Shown: positions 43,883 through 51,938 of the stretch, piece by piece | Layout: the number at the start of each line of letters is the position of its first letter | How positions within the stretch are numbered: the stretch's first letter is position 1 | Source of the DNA: Micromonospora profundi | GTDB lineage: Bacteria; Actinomycetota; Actinomycetes; Mycobacteriales; Micromonosporaceae | Direction of reading: 5' to 3' | DNA length: 64,000 nucleotides | Assembly (NCBI RefSeq): GCF_011927785.1 | Contig: NZ_JAATJK010000001.1 | Location: forward strand, 4,869,001 to 4,933,000 | Program-made: the position numbers and the translations under genes | The notes under the pieces: generated by a model | Database searches by the model: none | What the model saw: only the letters and a program-made list of their open reading frames with translations | Told to the model about the DNA's origin: nothing

Positions 43883-45040
43883 TCACTTCGTGATCGTTCG
43901 ACGTACACCCTGGTGCTCGGCGCACGCGCCCGGCCGCCCACCGGCCAGGCTGACCGAGCCGTCCCGGCACTGCACCAGATAGCCCCGACCGGCCCAGAAC
44001 TGCGGCACGCACTCGAACCAGTCACACACCTCGGCAGCCGGCCGGCGGATCCGGGTGCCGCCGCAGAAGTCGTACCCCAGCGGGTTTTCCGGGGCGCCGC
44101 AGCGCGGGTCGCGTGACGGGCTGGACGACGGACGCGGAGACTTCGTCGACTTCGTGGGCTTGGGCGTGCTGGCCTTCGCGGGCGGCGCGGGTACCGGGCG
44201 GACCAGCGCGGGCACGGCACTGGAACTAGGCGCCGGGGTGGCCGCGACCGCGACCTCCGCGCCGCCGACGGGATCCGACGGGTTCGAGTCGATGAGCGCC
44301 GCCGGCACCAGCAACGCGATGCCGGCCGCCACAGCGACAGTGCGCCGACCACCGGGCACGAACGACAGGAGCCGCGCCTGCGCGGGCGTGGCCACTGCCG
44401 GCCGGAACGGTTTGAGCTGGTCGTGCTCGGCGATCAGCTCGTCGAGCTGGGCGAGCACCGCCGGACGTTGCTCGATCGCGTCGGCGAACGCCAGCGTGAG
44501 CTTGAACCGGAAGTCCGCCGCCGCGTCGGCGGGCAGCATCAACCCGGAGGTCCGCGGCCGGTCCAACACCTGGATCAGCGTGACCGGCGCCGCCGGGTCG
44601 TGGGCCAGGCCGGTCATCCGGCCGTACGCCCAGTCGCGCCGGCCCCGCCCGCCCAACAGCACCAGCCGGCGACTCGTGATGACAGCCATGCCGGCGTCGA
44701 TGACGCGAACACCGTCCGGGCGGCGTGGGCGCAGCGGCCCGGCCGCCGGGGCGACCGCGAGGTCCGGCGCGGGCAGCACCGTCGTGTGGCGCACCTCGAC
44801 CAGTTGCGCGGCGGGGAGGGCCCACAGCACCACCTCGCCGTCGCCCAACTCCAGTGGCAGGCCGGCACCGGCTGCGGCGGAGCCGTGGAAGTCGGCGGCC
44901 AGTGCGCGGAGCCGCCGTAACTCGTCGTCGCGGCGCCGCCACGCCGCCTCGGCGCCACGGAACGTGCTGACCCGCCGCACGTTCTGCCGGTGCGCCCACC
45001 GGTACCGCCAAGTGGAACCCGTCGAATCAGTCTTTGCCAC
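43883..45040 (-). CDS. PH-like membrane protein with Cys-rich extracellular domain, paralogue 2
   Basis: 385 residues from GTG 45040, preceded by AAGGAG. The N-terminal ~215 residues repeat the PH-like domain of 36223-37443 (GVRVIDAGMAVITSRRLVLL, RRDWAYGRMTGLAHDPAAPV, GLMLPADAAADFRFKLTLAF). One span follows (TVAVAAGIALLVPAALI, about 258), then a Pro/Ser/Thr/Lys linker. Unlike its paralogue it ends in a Cys-rich domain: CGAPENPLGYDFCGG, VCDWFECVPQFW, LVQCRDGSVSLAGGRPGACA, the last resembling DUF3761. Probably a single-pass envelope protein. Divergent from gluconokinase. Confidence 0.65.
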   Translation of the reverse strand: MAKTDSTGSTWRYRWAHRQNVRRVSTFRGAEAAWRRRDDELRRLRALAADFHGSAAAGAGLPLELGDGEVVLWALPAAQLVEVRHTTVLPAPDLAVAPAAGPLRPRRPDGVRVIDAGMAVITSRRLVLLGGRGRRDWAYGRMTGLAHDPAAPVTLIQVLDRPRTSGLMLPADAAADFRFKLTLAFADAIEQRPAVLAQLDELIAEHDQLKPFRPAVATPAQARLLSFVPGGRRTVAVAAGIALLVPAALIDSNPSDPVGGAEVAVAATPAPSSSAVPALVRPVPAPPAKASTPKPTKSTKSPRPSSSPSRDPRCGAPENPLGYDFCGGTRIRRPAAEVCDWFECVPQFWAGRGYLVQCRDGSVSLAGGRPGACAEHQGVRRTITK

Positions 45041-45192
45041 GCCGACTCCTTCGCCGCGCAGACCACCAATCTGGGGTGTCACTGGCTTAACAGCCCCGAC
45101 ACGCCGGCCGGACACGCCAGACTGGACGAAATATCCGATCGGCGGACCAAATCACACGATAGGGCGATATTGCTACGGGAGGAGGTGAGGTC

Positions 45193-46746
45193 ATGCCGCC
45201 AGGCACAGCGCCCGGGGTGGTGATCGGGGTCGACATCGGCACCACCAGTACCAAAGCCGTCGCGTACGGCACCGACGGGCGGCAGCTCGCCAGCCACGCG
45301 GCCGGCTATCCCCTCAACGACCCGCAGCCCGGGTACGCCGAACAGGACCCGGACGTCATCCTCGCCGCGGTCGTCGGCTCGATCCGCTCGGTGGTGGCCG
45401 AACTGTCCACGCCGGTGGCCGGGCTGGCCTTCTGCTCCGCAATGCACAGCCTTATCGGGCTCGACCCGGACGGCAACGCCCTCACCCCGTCGGTGACCTG
45501 GGCCGACTCGCGCGCCACACGGCAGGCCGAACGGTTGCGGGCGGTGCCGTCCGGGCTGGCGCTGCACCGCCGCACCGGCACACCGATGCATCCGATGTCG
45601 CCACTGCCCAAACTCCTCTGGTACGCCGAGCAGGAGCCGATGCTCTTCGAACGGGTCGCCCACTGGGGCGGCATCAAGGAATGGGTGCTGGGGCGGCTCT
45701 GCGACACGCTCGTGATCGACCACTCCATCGCCTCGGCCACCGGGCTGCTGGACATCCACCACCTGGAGTGGGACATCGAGGCGCTGACCATCGCCGGCAT
45801 CACCGAGGAGCAACTGCCGCAACTGGTCGCCACCACCGCCGTCCTACCCGGGCTCACCCCGTGGGCCGCCGCCGCGGTCGGTCTGCCGCAGCGCACGCCG
45901 GTGGTGGTCGGCGCCGGTGACGGGCCGCTGGCGAACCTCGGCCTGGGCGCGGTGCACCCCGGCATGGTGGCCTGCTCGATCGGCACCAGCGGCGCGATTC
46001 GGGTCATGGTCGAACGCCCCGGCGTCGACCCGTTGGGCGGAGTGTTCTGCTACGCGCTCACCGAGACTCGCTGGACGGTCGGCGGCGCGATCAACAACGG
46101 CGGCATCGTGCTCAAATGGGCAGGCGCGGCGCTCGCACCTGAGCTGGGTGAGCACTCAGAGGCTGAACTCGTCGCCATCGCCGCCCGAGCGCCGGTCGGC
46201 TCCGGTGGGCTCATCATGCTGCCGTACCTGCACAGCGAGCGCGCTCCACACTGGAGTGCGCTGCCCCGCGGCGCGTACGTGGGGCTGACCCACGGGCACC
46301 GACGCGAACACCTCGTACGGGCCGCCATGGAGGGCGTCTGCCAGCAGCTCGCGCTGGTGCTCAGCTCGGTGCGCGCCGCGGGCAACGAGGTTGGCGAGAT
46401 CCGAGCCGGCGGCGGCTTCGCCCACAGCGGCCTGTGGCGGCAGATGCTCGCCGACGTGCTCGGCGTACCGGTGCGCTTCCCGGCCGCCCACGAGGGGTCG
46501 AGCTTCGGCGCGGCGCTGCTCGGGATGCAGGCGCTGGGGCTGATCCCCAGCATCGACGTGGCCGCCGACCTGGTGCGGATCGACGAGACCATCCGCCCCG
46601 ACCCGGCCGCCGCCGCCACCTACGCGGCGCTGCTGCCGCTCTTCGCCGAGCTGTACGACGCGCTCGTGCCCGCCTTCACCTCGATGCGCCGGCTGGCGCC
46701 CGGCCTACCCGCCCAGCCCGTCACTCCCGCAGGGCCGCCGATGTAG
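45193..46746 (+). CDS. gntK: FGGY-family gluconokinase
   Basis: 517 residues. A very strong ribosome-binding site (GGGAGGAGGTGAGGTC) precedes ATG 45193. The N-terminal ATPase fold starts VVIGVDIGTTSTKAVAYGTD; substrate residues lie in FCSAMHSLIGLDPDGN and TWADSRATRQAERL; the C-terminal fold has VVVGAGDGPLANLGLGAVHP, CSIGTSGAIRVM and IRAGGGFAHSGLWRQMLADV. Sequence type (FGGY, not the short P-loop GntK) fits gluconate or a closely related sugar acid, feeding the pentose phosphate pathway as 6-phosphogluconate. No GntR or permease gene adjoins. Confidence 0.85.
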   Translation: MPPGTAPGVVIGVDIGTTSTKAVAYGTDGRQLASHAAGYPLNDPQPGYAEQDPDVILAAVVGSIRSVVAELSTPVAGLAFCSAMHSLIGLDPDGNALTPSVTWADSRATRQAERLRAVPSGLALHRRTGTPMHPMSPLPKLLWYAEQEPMLFERVAHWGGIKEWVLGRLCDTLVIDHSIASATGLLDIHHLEWDIEALTIAGITEEQLPQLVATTAVLPGLTPWAAAAVGLPQRTPVVVGAGDGPLANLGLGAVHPGMVACSIGTSGAIRVMVERPGVDPLGGVFCYALTETRWTVGGAINNGGIVLKWAGAALAPELGEHSEAELVAIAARAPVGSGGLIMLPYLHSERAPHWSALPRGAYVGLTHGHRREHLVRAAMEGVCQQLALVLSSVRAAGNEVGEIRAGGGFAHSGLWRQMLADVLGVPVRFPAAHEGSSFGAALLGMQALGLIPSIDVAADLVRIDETIRPDPAAAATYAALLPLFAELYDALVPAFTSMRRLAPGLPAQPVTPAGPPM

Positions 46747-46836
46747 CCGTCGAGGCGACCGGCGACGGTGACGGGTGGGCGGCTGCGCTGTCGTGACGGT
46801 GACGTGTGCGCGGCCGTGCTGTCGTGAGCGCCCGGG

Positions 46837-47121
46837 TCAGGGCGCCTCGACGCCGGAGATCAGGTATCGGTTCACGGCGGCGTCGAGGATGGCAACGGTC
46901 TGCTCCTCGCTCGGCCCGGAGTCGCGGAACGCCTCCAGCTGCTCCGGGGATTCCCAGCGCTCGTAGACATGGATCCGCCCCGGCTCCAGCGGATCGGCCG
47001 CGAGCAGGAAGTCGAGGCAACCCGGGGTGGCGCGGGCTTGGGCGATGACCTGGGCACAACCGGCCAGATAGGAGTCGCGCGCGTCCGGCTCCACCTGCAA
47101 GCTTCCTGCGATGATCAGCAT
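46837..47121 (-). CDS. ABM-type putative quinol monooxygenase
   Basis: 94 residues, one ABM ferredoxin-like domain: MLIIAGSLQVEPDARDSYLA, CLDFLLAADPLEPGRIHVYE, RWESPEQLEAFRDSGPSEEQ. It is similar in size to YgiN-like quinol monooxygenases. Distinct from the ABM protein at 14049. Monocistronic; a variant of palindromic repeat family A lies just upstream of its start. Confidence 0.85.
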   Translation of the reverse strand: MLIIAGSLQVEPDARDSYLAGCAQVIAQARATPGCLDFLLAADPLEPGRIHVYERWESPEQLEAFRDSGPSEEQTVAILDAAVNRYLISGVEAP

Positions 47122-47153
47122 TGGGGTCCTTCCGGGGCCGGCAGTGCTGCTGG

Positions 47154-47197
47154 GCGTGATGCCTGTGAGTCATTTTGATACCTCTGAGTCATCACGC
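47154..47197. repeat. Palindromic repeat family A, rearranged copy 3
   Basis: Outer arms GCGTGATG and CATCACGC pair as in the other copies, but inside them the two CTGTGAGTCAT / CTCTGAGTCAT segments run in the same direction instead of being inverted. This looks like a copy in which one inner arm has flipped or recombined with another copy. Confidence 0.75.
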
Positions 47198-47229
47198 TAT
47201 CGAGGACCCGGCCGCCCCGGCGGGTGACC

Positions 47230-48048
47230 TCACACGCCGGGGATGTTCGCCGGCGGGTTCTCCCCCACCAGGTCCGCCGCCGGCGGGTCGGCCACCACCG
47301 GAAGCCCGAAATCCGAGTACGTCAGGTCGAGCTGTGCGGTCTTCGACTGCTCGGTGGCCAGCTCGATCCGGTAGCGGACCAGCCGGCCCTGGTCGTCCAC
47401 CGTGGCGGTGAACGGCACAGCGGCGGCCCGATCGCCGAGTACCCCGCCGACCGCGCTGCCCAGCACGGCGGCGCTGTCGCGCAGGTCCAGCGTGCCCGCG
47501 TACTCCCGGACGCCGGTCTGACGGGCCTTGGCCGGCGCGGTAAGCGTGCTGGCCAGCCGGGTGTTGTCCAGGCCCTTGTTGGCGGCCGGCGAGCCGGGCG
47601 CCCCGACGTGCCACCACGTCTTGCCGTCCCATACCGGGATCCGCCGGTCCGGTGCGCTGACCCGCACGTAGACGTCCGGGCCGGTGGTCAACCGTTCGAT
47701 CTTGACCTCGCCGTTGGGCACCTTCAGCGACGTGGTTTCCAGGCCGCGACGCGCCTTCGGATCCCAGACGAGCACCGTGGCGTCCCCGTCGCCCGCCCCG
47801 CCGGTGCCCAGCGTCAGCTTGTACGGCTGCTCGTCCACCTTCGCGGCGGCGGCGGCCAGCACACCGACCGGATCGGTCGGGGCCGGCGCGGGTGACGCAC
47901 CGGTCGAAGGGCTGGTCGCAGCGGCCGACGTGCCGGCCGACGGACGGCCGGCGTCCGGCTCGTCACCGGCGGCGACCAGGGCCCACACCCCGGCGGCCAC
48001 CGCCACGGCGAGGACGACGCCGGCGGCGACCAGCTTGGGCTTCTTCAC
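47230..48048 (-). CDS. LppX/LprAFG-like exported protein
   Basis: 272 residues from GTG 48048, which sits 6 nt after GGGGGAG; ATG 48054 abuts the same site and is less likely. An N-terminal hydrophobic signal/anchor (LVAAGVVLAVAVAAGVWALV) is followed by an Ala/Ser/Thr/Pro linker and a beta-rich domain (YKLTLGTGGAG, PVWDGKTWWHVGAP, RYRIELATEQSKTAQLDLTY) resembling lipid-carrying LppX/LprG-type proteins. No lipobox Cys is seen, so it is secreted or membrane-anchored rather than lipidated. The gene is downstream of the TipA-like regulator; shared control is possible. Confidence 0.7.
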   Translation of the reverse strand: MKKPKLVAAGVVLAVAVAAGVWALVAAGDEPDAGRPSAGTSAAATSPSTGASPAPAPTDPVGVLAAAAAKVDEQPYKLTLGTGGAGDGDATVLVWDPKARRGLETTSLKVPNGEVKIERLTTGPDVYVRVSAPDRRIPVWDGKTWWHVGAPGSPAANKGLDNTRLASTLTAPAKARQTGVREYAGTLDLRDSAAVLGSAVGGVLGDRAAAVPFTATVDDQGRLVRYRIELATEQSKTAQLDLTYSDFGLPVVADPPAADLVGENPPANIPGV

Positions 48049-48141
48049 TGTCATCTCCCCCGAGCGGGGCGCCCGCCCGGCCGGTCGCCGATCGACGCTC
48101 ACCGCGGTGCGGTCCGGCCAGACTAGCCGGACCGCACCGGC

Positions 48142-48900
48142 TCACGCGCGGCTGATCGCGTTGGCGTGGATCGCCTCGTTGAGGTACTCCGCCAGGCCGG
48201 GAGCGATGTTCTCGTAGTGCGCGGTGAACCGCTCGTCGGCAAGGTACATGTCGGCCAGCCCCGTGTGGACCTCGTACGAGCACTCGTAGAACCAGCGGCT
48301 GATGACCTGCCGGTGCTCCTCGGCCAACTCCATCGCCTCCGGGCTGTCCGCTGGCGCGCCCGAGGCGAGCACGGCGACGATCCGCCGACCCCACTCCTCG
48401 CTCTCCGCCTTGATCCGCAGCCAGTCCTCCTTGCTGTGGCCCGCCACACGCCGGTTCGACTCCCGGTACGCGTCGGTGCCACCCCAACGCCGCTCGGCCT
48501 CGGCCTCGTGCTCCTCCGGCTTGAAGTCCCCGAAGACCTCGAAGCGCTCCTCGGGAGTCAGGTGGATGTTCAACTTGCTCGCCTCCATCGCGAACTCGAT
48601 CGCCGCGACCATCTCCTGCAACCGTTTGATCCGTACCGTCAGCAGCTCGTGCTGCCGCCGCAGGTGCGCGGCCGGGTCGGCCGCCGGTTCATCGATGATC
48701 TCCGCGATCTGCTCAAGCGGGAAACCCAGCTCGCGGTAGTACAGGACGAGCTGCAACCGTTGCAGGTCCGCGTCGTCGTAGCGGCGGTAGCCAGCCGCCG
48801 TCCGGCCGCTCGGCGAGAGCAGCCCGATCTCGTCGTAGTGGTGCAACGTCCGGACCGTCACGCCGGCGACCCGCGCCACCTGCCCCACCGTGTACGCCAT
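48142..48900 (-). CDS. TipA-like MerR-family regulator (TipAL)
   Basis: 252 residues. MerR DNA-binding domain at 1-70 (YTVGQVARVAGVTVRTLHHY, SPSGRTAAGYRRYDDADLQR) and a coiled-coil dimerisation helix to about 110. The C-terminal TipAS thiopeptide-binding, globin-like domain has FYECSYEVHTGLADMYLADE and RFTAHYENIAPGLAEYLNEA, including a Cys in the region that reacts with thiopeptides in TipAL. The full TipAL length (~253) matches. Its promoter region carries a MerR-type spacer operator at 48933-48954, supporting self-activation. A ribosome-binding AGGGAGGG lies just upstream. Confidence 0.9.
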   Translation of the reverse strand: MAYTVGQVARVAGVTVRTLHHYDEIGLLSPSGRTAAGYRRYDDADLQRLQLVLYYRELGFPLEQIAEIIDEPAADPAAHLRRQHELLTVRIKRLQEMVAAIEFAMEASKLNIHLTPEERFEVFGDFKPEEHEAEAERRWGGTDAYRESNRRVAGHSKEDWLRIKAESEEWGRRIVAVLASGAPADSPEAMELAEEHRQVISRWFYECSYEVHTGLADMYLADERFTAHYENIAPGLAEYLNEAIHANAISRA

Positions 48901-48932
48901 GGTTTCCCTCCCTTCCGGAAACCAGGCTCGTG

Positions 48933-48954
48933 CCTGCCGCTACGTGAGGGTCAA
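48933..48954 (-). promoter_or_regulatory. TipA-type autoregulated promoter
   Basis: Read on the minus strand, TTGACC (48954-48949) is followed by the dyad CCTCACGTAGCGGCAGG (48949-48933), close to the tipA operator core CCTCACGTAACGTGAGG as recalled. The long spacer (about 19 nt to the next hexamer) is the MerR hallmark. It overlaps the stop codon of the upstream GGDEF-EAL gene by a few bases. Confidence 0.6.
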
Positions 48955-51206
48955 GCCCGATTCTGACCCACTGTGGCGGCGGCGTCCGGCCTCCCGTACA
49001 GATAGCCCTGCCCTCGTGGGCAACCGATCGCGGTGACCGCCTCGTGCTGGCGTTCGGTCTCCACCCCCTCGGCGACCACCGCCAGGTCGAACGCGCCCGC
49101 CAGCCGGGTGACCATCTCCACCGTTGCGTGCGCCCGGTCGTCCGACCCGAGCCGGGCCACGAACGACCGGTCGATCTTCAGCTCGGTCGCCGGGATGCGG
49201 TGCAGATAGCTCAACGACGAGTAGCCGGTGCCGAAATCGTCGATGGCGATCCGGATGCCCAGGTCCCGGAGCTGACTCAGCCGCTCCAGCACCGCATCGG
49301 TGCCGTCGATCAACGCCGACTCGGTCAGCTCCAGGGTCAACGCCCGTGGCGCGAGCCCTGCGGCGCTGGTGGCCGCCGTGACAGTGGCGATCAGATCCGG
49401 CCGGTGCAGGTGCGCGGCGGAGATGTTCACCGCGACCGTCGCCTCCGGTGCCCGGTCACGCCAGGTCGCCGCGGCCCGGCACGCCTCGTGGATCACCCAA
49501 CGGTCGATCGGCACGATCAGCCCGGTCTCCTCGGCCAGCGGCAGGAACCTCGCCGGCGACAGCACCCCCAGCCGGGGGTGCCGCCAGCGCACCAGCGCCT
49601 CCGCGCTGCGGACCGCGCCGGTGGCCAGGTCGACGATGGGCTGGAACTCCAGGTGCAGCTGCCCCTCGCCCACCGCCCGGCGCAGGTCGGCGATCAACTC
49701 GGCCCGCGAGACGGCCGACTCGCGCAGCGCCGGAGTGCACGTCCGGTACGCGGACTTGCCCGCCGCCTTGGCCGCGTACATGGCGATGTCGGCGTCGCGC
49801 AGCAGGTCGGTGTGGGAGGTGTGCTGCGGCCCGTACTCGGCGATGCCGATGCTCGCCGACGGGTGCACCCCGACGTCCTCCTCGCCGTCGGAGGGCCGCA
49901 GAGCGTCCAGCAGCCGTTCGGCGAGTCGCTCCGGCGACACCGGGCGGTCACCGTTGACAAGCACGCCGAACTCGTCGCCGCCGACCCGGGCGATGGTCCC
50001 GTCATCGCCGACCGCCGCCCGCATCCGCACCGCCAGGCCGGTCAGCAGGGTGTCACCGGTGGCGTGCCCGAATCTGTCGTTCACCTGCTTGAACCCGTCC
50101 AGGTCGAGCAGCAGCACGGCCACCGGTCGACCGTCGCGCAGCGCCAGGCGCAGCCGCCGGTTGAACAGCAGCCTGTTGGGCAGGCTGGTGAGCTGGTCGG
50201 CGTACGCCAGCCGGCGCAGCCGGACCACCAGCCGCAGGTTCTCGTTGGCGGCCAACCCCTGTCGCACCGCGAGGGCGGCGAGCAGCGCCATCATCGTCAG
50301 GAAGATCAGCTGTGGGATCTGCCCGCTGGGCCTGCGCGCGAGGATCACCGCGACGATCGCCCCACCGACCGGCAGGTACGGCAACGCCACGCGCCACCAC
50401 GGTGGCAGCGGCGACTCGGCGGTCTCGTCGGTGCCGTCGCAGTCCAGCGGCGGCGGGTTCCTGGTGGCCAGGCCGATCAACAGGTAGCTCAACGGCCAGC
50501 ACAGGTCGATGGGGTGACCGGCGACGTAGTCACCGCGCGCGACAAGCGACACGTAAACGGCGTCGGCGACCACCCGGATGGTGAGGCTCGCCGCGAGCAC
50601 TCCCATCGGCCGCCACAGCGGTCGGACCGGCCCGGCGACAGCGACCAGGATGGTCAGCTGCATCAGGTCGAAGATCGGGTAGAGCAACCCCAGCGTGCGC
50701 GCCGGATCGGCCAGCTCGGCGGCGGCGACGCCCCGGAAGACCAGCACCCAACTGATCGGCACCAGGGCCAACGCGACGATGACCCCGTCCAGCAGCGTCC
50801 GTGCTCGACCCACCGCCGTCCGTGGCCCGGAGGGCGAGTTGAGCAGCGCTGCCGTACCGGTGAAGATGCCGGCGGTGAAGATCGCACCCACAAGTGGCGT
50901 GTGCGGCAGGTCGTCGCCGACGAGCCGCTGCGCCGTCCAGAGCGCCCGCCCCAACGCGGCGAGCGCCATGGTGGCCGCCAGCAACATCCAGAAGCGGCGC
51001 AGCGGCGCCGGGTGACGACGGGCCACTCCGACGCACGCGGCCGTCGCCCAGGCGGCCACCAGCATCCCGCCGATGTCGCTGACCAGCGCGGCGCCGGGCA
51101 GTGCGGCGATCAGCCAGCACGCCTCCACAACAATGACAGCAGCCGCGACGTACGCACCGGCAGGGCTGGACGCCCTCGCAGCCTGCTGCACGTCCTGTCG
51201 GGACAC
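48951..51206 (-). CDS. Membrane-bound GGDEF-EAL cyclic-di-GMP protein
   Basis: 751 residues from GTG 51206 (GGAG spaced 5 nt); an earlier GTG at 51236 would add 10 residues. About eight to nine hydrophobic spans occupy the first ~300 residues. The GGDEF domain is intact at the active site (ARVGGDEFGVLV) with YADQLTSLPNRLLFNRRLRL before it. The EAL domain has AEALVRWRHPRLGVLSPARF, the metal motif DDFGTGYSSLSYLHRIP and KIDRSFV, so both diguanylate cyclase and phosphodiesterase catalytic residues are present. No PAS or CHASE domain. Probably senses through its membrane part. Followed by the TipA-like gene 50 nt later. Confidence 0.93.
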   Translation of the reverse strand: MSRQDVQQAARASSPAGAYVAAAVIVVEACWLIAALPGAALVSDIGGMLVAAWATAACVGVARRHPAPLRRFWMLLAATMALAALGRALWTAQRLVGDDLPHTPLVGAIFTAGIFTGTAALLNSPSGPRTAVGRARTLLDGVIVALALVPISWVLVFRGVAAAELADPARTLGLLYPIFDLMQLTILVAVAGPVRPLWRPMGVLAASLTIRVVADAVYVSLVARGDYVAGHPIDLCWPLSYLLIGLATRNPPPLDCDGTDETAESPLPPWWRVALPYLPVGGAIVAVILARRPSGQIPQLIFLTMMALLAALAVRQGLAANENLRLVVRLRRLAYADQLTSLPNRLLFNRRLRLALRDGRPVAVLLLDLDGFKQVNDRFGHATGDTLLTGLAVRMRAAVGDDGTIARVGGDEFGVLVNGDRPVSPERLAERLLDALRPSDGEEDVGVHPSASIGIAEYGPQHTSHTDLLRDADIAMYAAKAAGKSAYRTCTPALRESAVSRAELIADLRRAVGEGQLHLEFQPIVDLATGAVRSAEALVRWRHPRLGVLSPARFLPLAEETGLIVPIDRWVIHEACRAAATWRDRAPEATVAVNISAAHLHRPDLIATVTAATSAAGLAPRALTLELTESALIDGTDAVLERLSQLRDLGIRIAIDDFGTGYSSLSYLHRIPATELKIDRSFVARLGSDDRAHATVEMVTRLAGAFDLAVVAEGVETERQHEAVTAIGCPRGQGYLYGRPDAAATVGQNRA

Positions 51207-51541
51207 GGTCGCTCCGGCTCGTCGTCGTGCGTGCACCCTCGGGAGGACCGGTCCACGGCAAACCCCGAAAGCCTAACCACCGCCCGAGTACGCCGCCAGG
51301 CCCGAAAGTCTCGCCGTCGGTCGAGGCGACGCCCCGGCGACGCAGGTCATGCAGCGGTCAGCGGCCGGCGGAGCGGTTCCAGGGTGAGCGGGGCAGTGAG
51401 GTGCCGGCCAGGGGACGGCGGGCGCGGCGGCGCTTGCGCCGACCGGGGGTGCAGGGCGGGCGCGAGGCGCTGTGCACCTCGGAGCCGGCCGGGGACGGTG
51501 GCCGGCGGATCAGCCAGCAGAGGAAGCGTTCCATCGACGGG

Positions 51542-51775
51542 TCAGCCAACCGGGAGACGCTCGGCGTCGGACTTGGAGATCTCGTACTGCGCCCCGCAGA
51601 ACGTGCACTGCTGCGCGTAGCGGGTACGGATCGGGATGAGCGGAATGAAGAAGAGGGAGAACTTGGTCGACCGGCGGGTGATCACCTGCGCGGCCTGGTT
51701 GCCGCAGTGACGGCAGACCTGCTGCACGACACCGGACCGGTCGACCTTGGTCCGCAGACCGAAGATGAAGAACAT
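51542..51775 (-). CDS. Small zinc-ribbon protein
   Basis: 77 residues from ATG 51775. Two CxxC pairs, VCRHCGNQAAQ and QCTFCGAQYEI, flank a hydrophobic stretch KFSLFFIPLIPIRTRY; the start MFFIFGLRTKV is also hydrophobic. This is the zinc_ribbon_15-type family, whose function is unknown. Its start lies about 80 nt from inverted repeat 51856-51927. Stands alone. Confidence 0.8.
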   Translation of the reverse strand: MFFIFGLRTKVDRSGVVQQVCRHCGNQAAQVITRRSTKFSLFFIPLIPIRTRYAQQCTFCGAQYEISKSDAERLPVG

Positions 51776-51855
51776 TGCCCGCCAGTACCCACTCCACAGC
51801 GAAAAGTCACCGGATCGAGCAAGGCGATCGCAGAGCATGGTCCGGGGCAGCACAA

Positions 51856-51927
51856 GATCGTGCTCGATCCAGGATGTGGCGCCCTCGGGACGAACGAGGC
51901 CACCCACATCCCGGATCGAGCACGATC
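51856..51927. repeat. Long inverted repeat, GATCGTGCTCGATCC type
   Basis: Arms of 24 bp (51856-51879 and 51904-51927) match at 23 positions around a 24-nt loop; the arm starts GATCGTGCTCGATCC and ends GGATGTGG. It lies in the 163-nt gap between the zinc-ribbon and SRPBCC genes. Sequence differs from the other repeat families in the window, but it shares the terminal GATC. Confidence 0.85.
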
Positions 51928-51938
51928 ACGGCGAACCC

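Noticed and set aside
49044..51620. Open frame of 858 codons opposite the GGDEF-EAL gene
   Set aside because: Antisense shadow; composition is Arg/Gln/Gly/Pro-rich without structure, whereas the minus-strand product has intact GGDEF and EAL motifs.
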